Origin: Daucus carota subsp. sativus
Taxonomy: Eukaryota; Streptophyta; Magnoliopsida; Apiales; Apiaceae
Reading direction: 5' to 3'
DNA: 64,000 bases
Assembly: GCF_001625215.2 (NCBI RefSeq)
Contig: NC_030383.2
Location: forward strand, 5,530,779 to 5,594,778
Positions 12,301 to 20,005 of the stretch are shown piece after piece (position 1 is the first letter of the stretch; every line of letters begins with the position of its first letter). The notes under the pieces were generated by a model, which had not been told where the DNA came from, searched no databases, and saw nothing but the letters and a program-made list of their open reading frames with translations. The translations under genes and the position numbers were made by a program.

Positions 12301-15300
12301 AATCCTGATCTCTCTTCCTTGAAAGTAGTGTCTGAGTTTCCTGGATGCGGTGATCAGTGCAAACGCAAATTTTTCTAAGTTGGGGTATCTGGTCTCCGCA
12401 TCTTTGAGGACCTGGCTAACATAGTAGACGGGCTTCTGCTGCCCGGCTTCTTCCCTGATCAAGGCTGCCCCGACGGCAAAGGGACCGGCAGACAGATATA
12501 GGTAGAGAGGTTCTCCAGGTAAGGCTTTTGTCAGGATTGGGGGTTTGGACAGGTATGCTTTGATTTCATCAAGGGCTCTTTGGCAATCCGGGCTCCATTC
12601 TACCAATTTCTGGTTTTTTGCCCCTTTTAACAACTCAAAGAATGGTAGGCATCTTTCGGCGAGTTTGGAGACAAACCTTCGGAGTGCCGCTAAGGACCCT
12701 GCTAGCTTTTGGACCTCCCTCTGAGTCCGGGGTGGTTGCATCTCTTGCACAGCTTTGATCTTCTCCGGGTTGGCCTCGATACCCCGGTTGCTTACCATAA
12801 AACCCAAAAACTTTCCAGCCTCTACTCCAAAGGTGCACTTGTCCGGGTTGAGCTTTAGCTTAGTCCTTCTCATGTTCTCGAAACATTCTTTTAGATCAGA
12901 AATGTGACCCGGGACCGAAGTGGATTTGGAGATGATGTCGTCGACGTAGCATTCCAAATTTCTTCCAAGTTGATCTTTGAAAATTTCATTCATGGCTTTT
13001 TGGTATGTGGACCCGGCGTTCCTTAACCCGAAAGGCATCAGTTTGTAGGCATAGACCGCTCGATGGGTTATGAATGCTGTTTTGGCTATGTCTGCTGGGT
13101 TCATCTTAACCTGATTGTACCCGGAGAAGGCGTCCATAAAGCTTAACATCAGGTGTCCTGACGTGGCATCAATGAGCTGATCGATGCTCGGTAGAGGATA
13201 AGGGTCCTTGGGGCATGCTGCATTCAGATCCGTGTAGTCGACACACATCCTCCACTTGCCGTTTGCTTTCTTTACCATGACTACGTTAGCTAGCCACTCC
13301 GGGTATTTGATCTCGCAGATGATATCTGCCTTCATTAACTTGCCAACTTCCTCATCTATTGCCTTCTGCCTTTCTGGTGCGAAATTTCTTCGTTTTTGTT
13401 TGACTGGTTTCTTCTCGGGGTCCACATCCAGGCTGTGCATTGCTAGTGACTCGTCCAACCCGGGCATGTCGTCCGGGCTCCAGGCAAAAACATCTGCGTA
13501 GCTCCGAAGTAGTTGGATGAGTTCTTCTTTAAAGACGGTATCCAAGCCTTTTCCAATTTTGATTTTCCTTGTCGGGTTGTCTTTTTCGATCAGGACCGAT
13601 TCGGTCTCGACCGCAGCTTCGACCTTGGTTAGTTCTTGTGCCGAGATCATTTGCTGGATCCGGGCGTCAGTGTTCTTTTCCACAAAATGTTGAGCTGAGC
13701 TCATGGTTGCTTTCTGGTTGCTTTGTCCAGGACCAGGATTGGTGGCTCCCGGGTTGGTGTTACCCGGGTCAAGTTCGATCACCTGGACTTCTCCTTTGGG
13801 ATTTGTTTTCGGGTAAGGTCGGTGTTTTTTGTTGCTCTTCTGTTTTTGAAAAACGGTTGCCTTTCTCTTGTTGTCCAGGTGTGTTTCTGCCATGACCAAA
13901 GCTTGGCTATAACATACCCCGGCTGTCGCCGAGTCTCCTTTGACTTCTCCTACCCCGAACGGGGTGGGGAATTTGAACTTCAGGTGTGGAATGGATGTGA
14001 TAGCTTCGATCTTGTTCAGACCTGGGCGGCCGATGATCACGTTGTAAGGTGAGGGTGTATCTGTGACATAGAATTTGATGGTATGAGTGACTTGGTTCGG
14101 AAGGGTTCCGAATCGGACCGGGAGATAGAGTGTGCCAAGGACCGGGACAATGCTATTCCCGAACCCATATAGAGGATCCTCCCTGTAGTCGTTCATCCGG
14201 ATACTCCCGAGCTCCATTCGATCCATGGTGTGCTTGAACAAGATGTTGGCTGAGGAGCCGTTGTCCACCAGGATCCTCCTTACTTCATTTTCGGCCATGT
14301 CAAGGGTCACTACCAGGGCTTGATTGTGACCCCGGGTGACTCCTTCAAAGTCCTTGTTGCTGAAGGAAATTACTTGTTCGGGGAAGGTTTGGATGGACAT
14401 TACTTCTTGACAGGAGCCCGGGCTAGGGGGAGGTGAACAAGATCCTCCCAGCACTACGTTGACAATGTTTTTCTGTTTCCCGGATCCCCCCGTTTTGTCG
14501 GCTGTATTCCGGGCTATATATTGCCCCATGTTTCCTTTACTGATTTGCTCTTCAATGAAGTACTTGAGGGATATGCAATTTTCAGTTTTATGACCATGGG
14601 TACCATGGTAGTCACAGTGTCTGTTGGTAGGTCTGCTTTCAGGAGGAGTTTGCATGGGTTTTGGTGGGTAGTAGAAGGGTTTGTCCCGGACCTCTTTGAG
14701 TATGTCCTCCCGGGGTCTGTTTAGAGGAGTCCATTCGGGCTCTGGTTTTGGTTCCCTGGTTGCTTTGTTTGGACCAGGGTCACTTCTGGACCCGGATCCC
14801 TGTTGGCTGGTTCTCTTGGAACCTGATTGCTGGATGAAGTTTGTCTGTCTGTCCGGTTTGAATTTCTTATCCTGGTGATATTCTTTCCTGGGTCTATCTT
14901 CGACTTGTTTTCCTTTTGAACTGCCCTGTCGGGTCATCCTCATTGCTTGGAGCACATCGGTCTCCTTAATGAATTTTGCAGCCATGGCGTAGGCAGCTGC
15001 CAGGCTTTGGGGCTCTTTGTTGATTAATTCGACCACATATCTCTCATTTTGTTCCGGGTCCAGGTTCCTTCGGAATATGCTCAGAGCCTCACGCTCATCC
15101 AGGTTGGAAATTTTGTTGATTGCTTCCTGGAAACGTTTCATGTAGTCTGAGAGTGCCTCATTGTCATATTGGCGAACCGTTTCCAGGTGACACATATGGA
15201 GTTCATGTGTCTTGTTTGCTCGAAACCTTCTGAGGAAGGCTTCCCTGAAATCTTTCCAGGACCCGATGCTCCGGGAGGGGATCCGGCTGAACCATCTCTG

Positions 15301-17603
15301 GGCCCCTCCCTTGAATGTGGATGCGAAGAAGCGGCACTTGGTCAGGTCATTGTAGTAGTAGATCTGGGCTATCTGTTCAAAGTAGTGCAGATGCTCCTCC
15401 GGGTCTCCCAGTCCGTTGAAAGATTCAAAATTGTAGTGTTTCATACCCTTTTGTCGGGGTATGGATTCCAAGGAGTGGCTGAAGGGAGTCAGGGTTCCCC
15501 CAATTTCAAGCCCGGCATCATTCCCAATTTTCCTGTTGAGCTCATTGATCATGTCTCTGAGGTTGGTTTGCCCCGGTCTCTCATCCTCGTCATCAGAGAT
15601 GAGTTCGGGTGTTGTTTCCTTTCGGTAGCGCTTGGACCGGGATCCTTTTGTTAACTTTTCCTCCTCGAGTTGGATCCGGAGGGCGATTTTTTGCTCAAGT
15701 TTTTCCTCTTCCTCTTTTCGGATCTGTTCTTTCCTTTCAGCCAAAATTTTCAACCGGGTTTCCTCACTTTCCTTTTGTTTCTTTTTCTTTGCTTTGTCTC
15801 CGATCCGGTCGAATACGGAACCCCGGGATTGACGACTGTTCCCGGAGTCCTCGGATTCACCGATGTCCTCAAGTCTGCGGTTGCTTTCCCGGCGATCATG
15901 GTACTGCCGGATGGCTTCGGCCAACTCTATATTGGTGAGCTGGGACAGGTGGAGGGTGGTGATCGGGACATCGGTGTACTTGTACTGGTTTGCTTCGATC
16001 GTGACCCGGGCATCATTGGGGTGGATTGCTTGGTTCTCGTCCGGGTTCACATGGGTGAAAAGTGGTCCCGAGGCATGATCCTGGTTTGGGTTATCCTGGT
16101 CTGTCTGAGGGTTATCCGGGTTCTGAGGAAGACCCAGGTGGGAGCGTGTCCTTTTTGTCATGGTTTCAAGAACTTACACAGGGTGTATGGTCGCTGCTTT
16201 GGTGGTAGTGCCCACAGATAGTATAGATAGTGACAGGATGACAAAAATAGTGTGCACCAGTAGTCAACTTACTATTTTCAGAGATACCACAAATAGTTAA
16301 GTGACAAAATGTGTGCAGGTGTGAGACAAAAGATTTTATGTGCTACAGACAAGATTAGGGTTTTGCTCAGACAGGGTTTGCTAACATGCTCTACTACAGA
16401 CAAATTTAGGGTTTTGTTCAGGTGAGGTTTTCTATCATGCACATATCAAGAAAAGCCATGGCTGAGGGTTCTGAGAAGATGGGTGTTTGGTGAGAGCTTA
16501 CTGGTGTTATTCGGACCCCCGTTTCAGGGGTTTGTTGTAGGAGATGAGTCCAGTGGCACCGTGACCACAGGACAGAGGACACCTTGCCCTCCTTCTAGCG
16601 CCAAATGATAACGCCAATCTCCGATCCTGGTCCTTCCTCCGCCGTGGATGACGGTTCTGCGGTGTAGCTGCTGGAAGGGCTCCTACAAAACAACACCGGA
16701 GGGGGGTTTTGGCCCCGCGGCGCCTCCGGCGTGAGAGTAAGAGCAGGCTTTGGAAGGATAAAGACTAGAAAGTGTGTTATCTATATGTGGTGGGTGAAGG
16801 TGTATGTGTGGTGGTTGCTGGTGGCTGGTGGCTGAGAGTATTTAAGTATATGCTGAGTGTAAGTGTGTGTGAGGATGAGTGTAGAGAGTGAAGTTAACCC
16901 TTAAACTCTTGATCCTTGGTCTATTTATAGGCCAGGGATTAGGGTTTAAGGGTGCGTACCTGTATCCTGGTCCTACACGTGTAGGGGTTTGATCCCCTAC
17001 ACGTGTCCAGGTGTCAGCGTAGAAGTAGTATTTTGGAATGTTCCCTGGCTTGTCTCTATCGCCAGTAGTTGACCGTTATGTTTGTCTTTATCGTGTCAGT
17101 CTGTGTCTTGTGCAGCAAGTGTCGGCTGGTACATGTGTATCCGGGTGAGTAGCGAGTCTCATGTACCCGGGTAAGCAGTCATGTCCGGGTTGTATCACCT
17201 GTCAAGGCTGGGGATGTCCTGTTGTGTTGGTGGCTACCCGGGCTGGACGTTCCTCTTAAGGGACCCGGGTCCTTTTGCTCGGGTTATACCCTATCAAAAT
17301 GTATAATTTCTTCCTTGCGTTAGATTTATAATTTAAATAATTAAATATAATGATTAAAAGAATGAAAATTATAAATATTTTCTTTAATCATTTAAAGTAT
17401 AAATTCTGTTCTCCATTAATCCATAAATAATAATAAAATTTAATTTTTAAACTAGAATAAAAATTTCATTTCATTTCATTCTGATTGTTATTTACGTTAA
17501 AAGCAACATTACTAGAATTATACAGCAACTACTTAATTATTAATTAACTATGGTGCAGGTGAATAATATGTTTGGGAGGGCTGCAAAAGGGCTATTTGAC
17601 TGA
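388..17603 (+). CDS. Kinesin-10-like motor protein (KIN-10C type), 13 coding exons
   Basis: ATP-driven microtubule motor, 647 aa when spliced. Coding exons: 388-641, 738-906, 1246-1639, 1715-1920, 2048-2349, 2442-2502, 3033-3105, 3246-3514, 3605-3651, 3739-3760, 3853-3915, 4057-4095 and 17559-17603. All use GT-AG introns and keep frame. The N-terminal motor domain shows [11 protein letters not shown] near residue 35, the P-loop GATGSGKT at 130-137, switch I NDVSSRSH at 236-243 and switch II DLAGNE at 270-275. The tail ends in an [13 protein letters not shown] / [14 protein letters not shown] segment split by the last intron. Size and single N-terminal motor resemble the plant KIN-10C (KIF22/Kid-like) subfamily, whose cellular role is poorly known; assignment to that subfamily is inferred. 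Intron 12 (4096-17558) contains a full LTR retrotransposon; without it the intron would be about 490 bp. The 75-nt intron 3 is in frame and stop-free. Confidence 0.88.
3935..4050 (+). repeat. 60-bp tandem duplication in kinesin intron 11
   Basis: Two near-identical copies (3935-3994 and 3995-4050) share the segment GTGGTGACTAGATTACATGC and a TTCATTTTTGTGGT end. The second copy abuts the splice acceptor of exon 12 at 4056, so the acceptor polypyrimidine region lies within duplicated DNA. Confidence 0.85.
4329..5019 (-). repeat. 3' LTR of the Tat retrotransposon
   Basis: 691 bp, read as identical to 16606-17296, with termini TGATAACG and CCTATCA. It contains several ACCCGGG motifs and a TATAAATA box on the minus strand at 4645-4652. 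The inverted CTACACGTGTAGG / CCTACACGTGT elements around 4696-4730 carry CACGTG cores. Confidence 0.95.
5020..5037 (-). other. Polypurine tract of the Tat retrotransposon
   Basis: On the minus strand the bases next to the 3' LTR read AAGGGAGTGGGGGGCAAA, a purine run in the place expected for plus-strand DNA priming. Position and composition support the call. Confidence 0.8.
5038..5369. other. Non-coding stretch between the polypurine tract and the antisense promoter
   Basis: No coding region was recognised. The stretch carries ACCCGGGT copies near 5091 and 5270 and leads into the palindrome upstream of the antisense transcription unit. Confidence 0.5.
5370..5387. promoter_or_regulatory. 18-bp perfect palindrome in the antisense promoter
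   Basis: TTATTACAGCTGTAATAA is a perfect inverted repeat. With one unpaired base, the symmetry extends into GGGGGTGAA on the left and TTCACTCCCCC on the right (about 5360-5400). It sits about 50 bp upstream of a TATA box, as expected for a dimeric transcription-factor site. Its function is inferred. Confidence 0.6.
5411..5610 (+). promoter_or_regulatory. Core promoter and leader exon of the retroelement's antisense gene
   Basis: A TATATAAA box lies at 5438-5445, preceded by GCCACGTCAC (about 5412-5421), an ACGT-core box of the kind bound by bZIP factors. Transcription would then begin near 5470. The leader ends at a strong donor, with ATG at 5608-5610 directly followed by GTAAGT. The matching acceptor TTTCCTTTAG ends at 6410, giving an 800-bp leader intron. 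All of this is read from sequence; there is no transcript evidence. Confidence 0.6.
6415..8999 (+). CDS. Antisense spliced ORF of the Tat retrotransposon (putative gypsy-type transposon domain protein)
   Basis: Three coding exons (6415-7474, 7720-8258, 8322-8999) join in frame to 758 aa, on the strand opposite to gag-pol. The first is preceded by a leader intron, 5611-6410. The N-terminal half (about residues 60-350) is a globular region rich in aromatic residues, including [20 protein letters not shown] and [19 protein letters not shown]. It resembles plant proteins annotated as 'putative gypsy type transposon' domain. The middle is acidic/basic low complexity, with a [19 protein letters not shown] stretch that could serve as a nuclear signal. 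Residues about 550-650 form a charged Glu/Arg/Lys/Ala coiled coil. The ATG at 6415 is chosen because the leader-exon ATG at 5608 would read only seven codons into the acceptor exon before a stop. Function is unknown; antisense ORFs at this place are known in some Tat elements. Confidence 0.75.
9206..10241. repeat. Tandem array with paired CCCGGG motifs inside the retrotransposon
   Basis: About 13 units, mostly 74-80 bp long (one near 9300 is longer). Each has a TACTTAGAAATTTTTCCAAG segment, a short A-rich spacer, GACCCGGGC, a variable 5-8 nt core, TACCCGGGTTGATTGCTT and a T-rich end. The two CCCGGG blocks of a unit can pair as a short hairpin, as can the TTAGAAA/TTTCTAA segment. The array lies exactly between the convergent 3' ends of gag-pol (10375) and the antisense gene (8999). 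Short minus-strand frames across it are repeat artefacts. Confidence 0.92.
10375..16161 (-). CDS. Gag-pol polyprotein of the Tat retrotransposon
   Basis: 1928 aa in one open frame. The capsid-like gag core starts near residue 240 ([17 protein letters not shown]). A zinc-knuckle-like [14 protein letters not shown] lies at 516-529. The aspartic protease motif is [11 protein letters not shown] with Asp633. Reverse transcriptase carries YVDD at 1072-1075. A first RNase H-like region ([13 protein letters not shown]) lacks the usual first Asp. A second RNase H shows D1368, E1406 and D1430. Integrase has an HHCC-type finger at about 1583-1624 and a catalytic triad D1653, D1712, E1748 (35 residues between the last two). 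No frameshift or internal stop is present, so all enzymatic parts could be made. Products would package RNA, copy it to DNA and insert it. Gag and pol being fused means proteolysis or abundance control must set the gag:pol ratio. Confidence 0.95.
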   Translation of the reverse strand: MTKRTRSHLGLPQNPDNPQTDQDNPNQDHASGPLFTHVNPDENQAIHPNDARVTIEANQYKYTDVPITTLHLSQLTNIELAEAIRQYHDRRESNRRLEDIGESEDSGNSRQSRGSVFDRIGDKAKKKKQKESEETRLKILAERKEQIRKEEEEKLEQKIALRIQLEEEKLTKGSRSKRYRKETTPELISDDEDERPGQTNLRDMINELNRKIGNDAGLEIGGTLTPFSHSLESIPRQKGMKHYNFESFNGLGDPEEHLHYFEQIAQIYYYNDLTKCRFFASTFKGGAQRWFSRIPSRSIGSWKDFREAFLRRFRANKTHELHMCHLETVRQYDNEALSDYMKRFQEAINKISNLDEREALSIFRRNLDPEQNERYVVELINKEPQSLAAAYAMAAKFIKETDVLQAMRMTRQGSSKGKQVEDRPRKEYHQDKKFKPDRQTNFIQQSGSKRTSQQGSGSRSDPGPNKATREPKPEPEWTPLNRPREDILKEVRDKPFYYPPKPMQTPPESRPTNRHCDYHGTHGHKTENCISLKYFIEEQISKGNMGQYIARNTADKTGGSGKQKNIVNVVLGGSCSPPPSPGSCQEVMSIQTFPEQVISFSNKDFEGVTRGHNQALVVTLDMAENEVRRILVDNGSSANILFKHTMDRMELGSIRMNDYREDPLYGFGNSIVPVLGTLYLPVRFGTLPNQVTHTIKFYVTDTPSPYNVIIGRPGLNKIEAITSIPHLKFKFPTPFGVGEVKGDSATAGVCYSQALVMAETHLDNKRKATVFQKQKSNKKHRPYPKTNPKGEVQVIELDPGNTNPGATNPGPGQSNQKATMSSAQHFVEKNTDARIQQMISAQELTKVEAAVETESVLIEKDNPTRKIKIGKGLDTVFKEELIQLLRSYADVFAWSPDDMPGLDESLAMHSLDVDPEKKPVKQKRRNFAPERQKAIDEEVGKLMKADIICEIKYPEWLANVVMVKKANGKWRMCVDYTDLNAACPKDPYPLPSIDQLIDATSGHLMLSFMDAFSGYNQVKMNPADIAKTAFITHRAVYAYKLMPFGLRNAGSTYQKAMNEIFKDQLGRNLECYVDDIISKSTSVPGHISDLKECFENMRRTKLKLNPDKCTFGVEAGKFLGFMVSNRGIEANPEKIKAVQEMQPPRTQREVQKLAGSLAALRRFVSKLAERCLPFFELLKGAKNQKLVEWSPDCQRALDEIKAYLSKPPILTKALPGEPLYLYLSAGPFAVGAALIREEAGQQKPVYYVSQVLKDAETRYPNLEKFAFALITASRKLRHYFQGREIRIVTDQPLRKIIHKPDISGRLVNWAIELSQFSLTFLPRTAVKAQVLADFVVECNFPENQSTPMETEPEAPVESNPGSWTLHVDGSSTTERSGAGLILKSPDGFTIKTAISFGFAATNNQAEYEALLAGLKLVRTLSIQNLTIYSDSQIVVRQTNGEYLAKDPILTRYQALVKSYLTLIPGYKILQVSREENAEADNLSRLVQNSADLDSSVYFEELHKPTIEQEEIFEINNDPTWMTPLINYIEKGELPEDKGKAQRLKAKAAKFFVEGGILFRRTYSSPILKCIGPEEAEYCLREVHEGICGDHMSAKSLAYKIIRQGYYWPTIHQDSVEFVKKCKNCQLFSNVPRVSPVLPSSVLSPIPFAVWGIDIMGPFPRAKGDLRYLLVSIDYMTKWVEAKAMRTINQQDVIRFMDNILMRFGLPRVLVSDNGPQFIGSDFESYLAERGIKHKKSSVAYPQGNGQVEVTNRILLRGIEKRLEESKSKWPEELPHVLWSYRTSPRTSTGETPFKLAYGTEAMLPIEVGSPSHRVINFDEIANEEGLRVNLDLVDEVRDQAIARMEKYKEKTRDHFSKKSRVRNFQAGDLVLRDTEASDPTNTGKLMPKWEGPYKVREVLRPGTYKLEHMDGSEVSNTWHGLRLRKFYQ
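16162..16585 (-). other. Untranslated leader of the Tat retrotransposon
   Basis: The 424 bp between the primer-binding site and the gag-pol start contain no coding region. A repeated phrase (acagacaagattagggttttgct and acagacaaatttagggttttgtt, about 16346-16420) indicates a short internal duplication. Packaging signals would be expected here but none was recognised. Confidence 0.5.
16586..16603 (-). other. Primer-binding site of the Tat retrotransposon
   Basis: On the minus strand, two bases after the 5' LTR, the sequence reads TGGCGCTAGAAGGAGGGC. It starts with TGG, complementary to a tRNA CCA end. The priming tRNA was not identified from memory, but it is not the usual initiator-Met sequence (TGGTATCAGAGC). 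Confidence 0.75.
16606..17296 (-). repeat. 5' LTR of the Tat retrotransposon
   Basis: 691 bp, read as identical to the 3' LTR. The minus strand carries TATAAATA at 16922-16929, the likely promoter for gag-pol RNA. Identical LTRs are expected at insertion and diverge later, so the insertion is recent. Confidence 0.95.
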
Positions 17604-18041
17604 TCTTAGGCAACGCCTTGTTGTTTATTAGTTGAGGATTGTTTTAGTGCCTCTTGGTGGTGTGTGTTTCTTTTCTTCATTATTTCTAAATCAACTATAA
17701 CTTGTTGTATAACATAGTGATGCTAGAATGTAGGAAATTTGTTTAAATTACCTCTAATTTGTTGTATAACATAGTGATTTCTGATAAGTGACATTGCAGA
17801 TCTTGCTTTCAGATAATAATTGATAAACACAACATAATAGCCCTTAATTAAGACAGAAACATTTATACATAACCACTTAAAGTTGCACAAGAATGGCTTA
17901 GTTGATACAAGGTCAGTGTATCACAGCCACTTGAGTATTATTATTACACACACATCCAGCGAACACAGAAGTAGAGGCTGTGGATAGCTTCTACATGACA
18001 GAGACAAGATTTAGAGAGCTAGTAGTATTAGTAGGAGTAGA
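17604..18041. other. Convergent 3' region between the kinesin and metallothionein genes
   Basis: No gene seen. It holds the kinesin 3' untranslated region and, on the other strand, the metallothionein one. The phrase TTGTTGTATAACATAGTGAT is repeated (about 17703-17722 and 17760-17779), a small local duplication. Confidence 0.5.
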
Positions 18042-18234
18042 TCATTTGTTGCAGGTGCAAGGGTCACAGCTGCAGTTTGATCCACACTTGCATCCTCCAT
18101 TCTCTGCTGATCCCTCAAAAACATACTCTTTCTTGGGTGCAACACCAAACACAAGTGCCTCTTTGTTGCTGCTCTCCTCTGCATAGCTCATGTCTGGATA
18201 CATCTTGCACCTACACACACATATATGTTGTTAG

Positions 18235-18277
<43 letters not shown>

Positions 18278-18490
18278 AGGGAGGGAGATGTTGTCAGGGA
18301 GAGAGAGGGAGAGGGAGAGGGAGAGAGAGAGGGAGAGGGAGGGAGATGTTGTCAGGGAGAGAGAGGGAGAGGGAGAGGGAGTCAGGAGAGGGAGAGAGAG
18401 AGAGAGGGGGAGAGAGAGAGAGTACCCGGAGCAGCCATTGCCACATTTGCAGTCTGATCCACACCCACAATTTCCTCCGCAGCAAGACAT
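18042..18490 (-). CDS. MT2: Type 2 plant metallothionein, two exons
   Basis: Exon 1 18426-18490 and exon 2 18042-18210 give 77 aa. The N-terminal Cys-rich domain begins [20 protein letters not shown] (CC, CXC, CXXC arrangement of type 2). A Cys-free spacer follows with [20 protein letters not shown], then the C-terminal domain [16 protein letters not shown]. Each cluster binds Cu or Zn through thiolates; the protein acts in cytosolic metal buffering and oxidative-stress defence. Its length matches the family. The intron splits the Gly of SGC after the first Cys domain. A TATAAATA box lies on the minus strand at 18567-18574, about 77 bp before the start codon. Confidence 0.95.
18239..18420. 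repeat. GA/CT microsatellite in the metallothionein intron
   Basis: Near-pure purine run on the plus strand (pyrimidine on the transcribed gene strand) made of GA, GGGA and GAGGGA units. It is interrupted by the phrase GGGAGATGTTGTCAGGGAGA, which recurs twice (about 18283 and 18340). It fills most of the 215-bp intron. Protein-like frames across it on both strands are artefacts. Confidence 0.95.
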
Positions 18491-18566
18491 ACTTGAATAC
18501 CTCTTGTTTAGCAACAAATGTTATTATTATCTGTGTTCTTGGTTGAATGAGTGTAGTCTGGGGAGC

Positions 18567-18574
18567 TATTTATA
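18567..18574 (-). promoter_or_regulatory. TATA box of the metallothionein gene
   Basis: TATAAATA on the minus strand. Its spacing of roughly 77 bp to the start codon fits a leader of about 45 nt. Confidence 0.7.
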
Positions 18575-19201
18575 ACGGAAATGAGGGAAGATCAGAGAAG
18601 GCAGTGTGGACATCCACCATACACGTGTATGTTACAAGTGAGATTTCACATCCCAATGCATCTTTCAATTCTTTCTTTCCACGCACATACGTTAAAGAAG
18701 AGGTTCTGATCTCACAACTCATGTTCTTTTCTCATGAAAGTCTACACCTACTTTTATCTACAGTACTGAGTTGTGTTGTGACTTGTGAGTTGTCACTCTA
18801 ACCGAAAACAAATTCATGCACATCTCTATGACTCTATCCGGTTATCTCTATCTCTTCTCTCTCCTCAATGAGTGATGTGTTCATCTGATCATCTCTCCTG
18901 TTTAACAAAAATTGTGATCGTGACCATTGTCTTTGTCTACGTGCTCGTAAATAATAAAATCGAAAATTCGAATATATTAAAGTATTGAATAATTTTTAAT
19001 ATATATATATTGAATAAAATTTATAATTTTTTATTATAATAATTTAGTTTTAGCCTTTGTCATTTAAACTATCTCGCGCTGCTCCCAGGAGTACGGAGTA
19101 CGAGATAGTTTAAACCCAAGTCGAAACTCATTCGACCTCAGTTTATCTGAGGCTCTGAGCAAACTAATGAATTTCTGCGCAAGTCAGCTGAACATGATTT
19201 T
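18575..19201. promoter_or_regulatory. Upstream region of the metallothionein gene
   Basis: No gene seen. CT-rich stretches occur near 18840-18870 and an AT-rich run at 18980-19045. No metal-response element could be assigned with confidence. Confidence 0.4.
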
Positions 19202-19538
19202 GGCCATGTTTAGAAGTCAGAAGTTTGGGCAAAAATTAGAGGTTTGAGGTGATTTAGAGGTTTGATCATTAGAATCCATTAATTTTGGTATTTGGTAGTT
19301 AGCGGATTGAAATAGAGGTTTGTGTCCAAAAAGCTAATTTTGAAAAAGCTATTTTGAGGAGTTTTTTGGATTACAGGTTTTGATTTGTGTCAGAAAAAGC
19401 TAATCAATCAGCTATTTACTAAACAGTTTTACAAGAAACAGTTAATCCAATCCGCTAGTCAAAACATCTAATTCAATCAGCTAGTCAAAACATCTAATTC
19501 AATCAGCTAACAACTAACTGCTAATCTTCAAACAGGCC
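19202..19538. mobile_element. Possible hAT-like MITE
   Basis: Ends GGCCATGTTTAGAAG and, inverted, GGCCTGTTTGAAGAT form imperfect terminal inverted repeats. The interior carries a duplicated CAATCAGCTAGTCAAAACAT phrase and many AGCTAAT/ATTAGCT inverted motifs. No clear target duplication was found, so the call rests on termini and internal structure only. Confidence 0.4.
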
Positions 19539-20005
19539 TTTGTTGCTGTTGAATTGACCGAGCTGAGAATTTTGTTGCACGGATCATATTTTCGAATTCA
19601 AACTCTTCTGAACTACACTCTTGGAAGCTTTTATTGAACCAAACTCATTCGTAACGAGAAATTAGGTTACATATAAAAATAGTTTAGAACTCAGAAAGCT
19701 GAGTTCAATTTGAACAATTTCAAGCTAAATCAAACAACTGAGTGAGTTGAGGCCTAAGTCCGAGATTGTTCAGGAACAATTATGTTTATTGACCGTCCTA
19801 GTCTATAGATTCCATGCTTGGTACGGTGACAATTTCAGAGATTTTATCTTAAAAATGATTAGCCTTAATAAGATTATATCTTGTTCAACACCTACCTGCT
19901 ACTGCTTTGTCTCGCGAATTTTGCAGAAGATATAGAAAACATGTAATGCAATTGTCATCAGCTCGTTATATTATCAGGACAAATGGAACATTTCAAACAC
20001 CTTAA

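Larger units (their letters stand above)
4329..17296 (-). mobile_element. Complete Ty3/gypsy LTR retrotransposon, Tat clade (Retand/Ogre-like)
   Basis: The element is 12,968 bp, with 691-bp LTRs starting TG and ending CA, flanked by the 5-bp target duplication AAATG (4324-4328 and 17297-17301). It is oriented on the minus strand: 5' LTR 16606-17296, primer-binding site next to it, gag-pol 16161-10375, tandem repeats, an oppositely oriented spliced gene (6415-8999), polypurine tract 5020-5037 and 3' LTR 4329-5019. Protein order is gag, protease, RT, RNase H, second RNase H, integrase. A second RNase H before integrase is a known hallmark of the plant Tat lineage, and antisense extra ORFs are known in part of that lineage. 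Gag-pol is one uninterrupted frame and the LTRs look identical, so the copy is likely young and possibly still autonomous. It is antisense to the host kinesin gene. Confidence 0.95.

Noticed and set aside
13569..16221. Several plus-strand frames of 100-180 aa opposite gag-pol
   Set aside because: Shadow frames of the polyprotein; no promoter, splice sites or domain similarity, unlike the antisense gene at 6415-8999.
18077..18575. Arg/Glu-rich and Ser/Leu-rich frames of about 110-125 aa
   Set aside because: Readings of the GA/CT microsatellite in the metallothionein intron.
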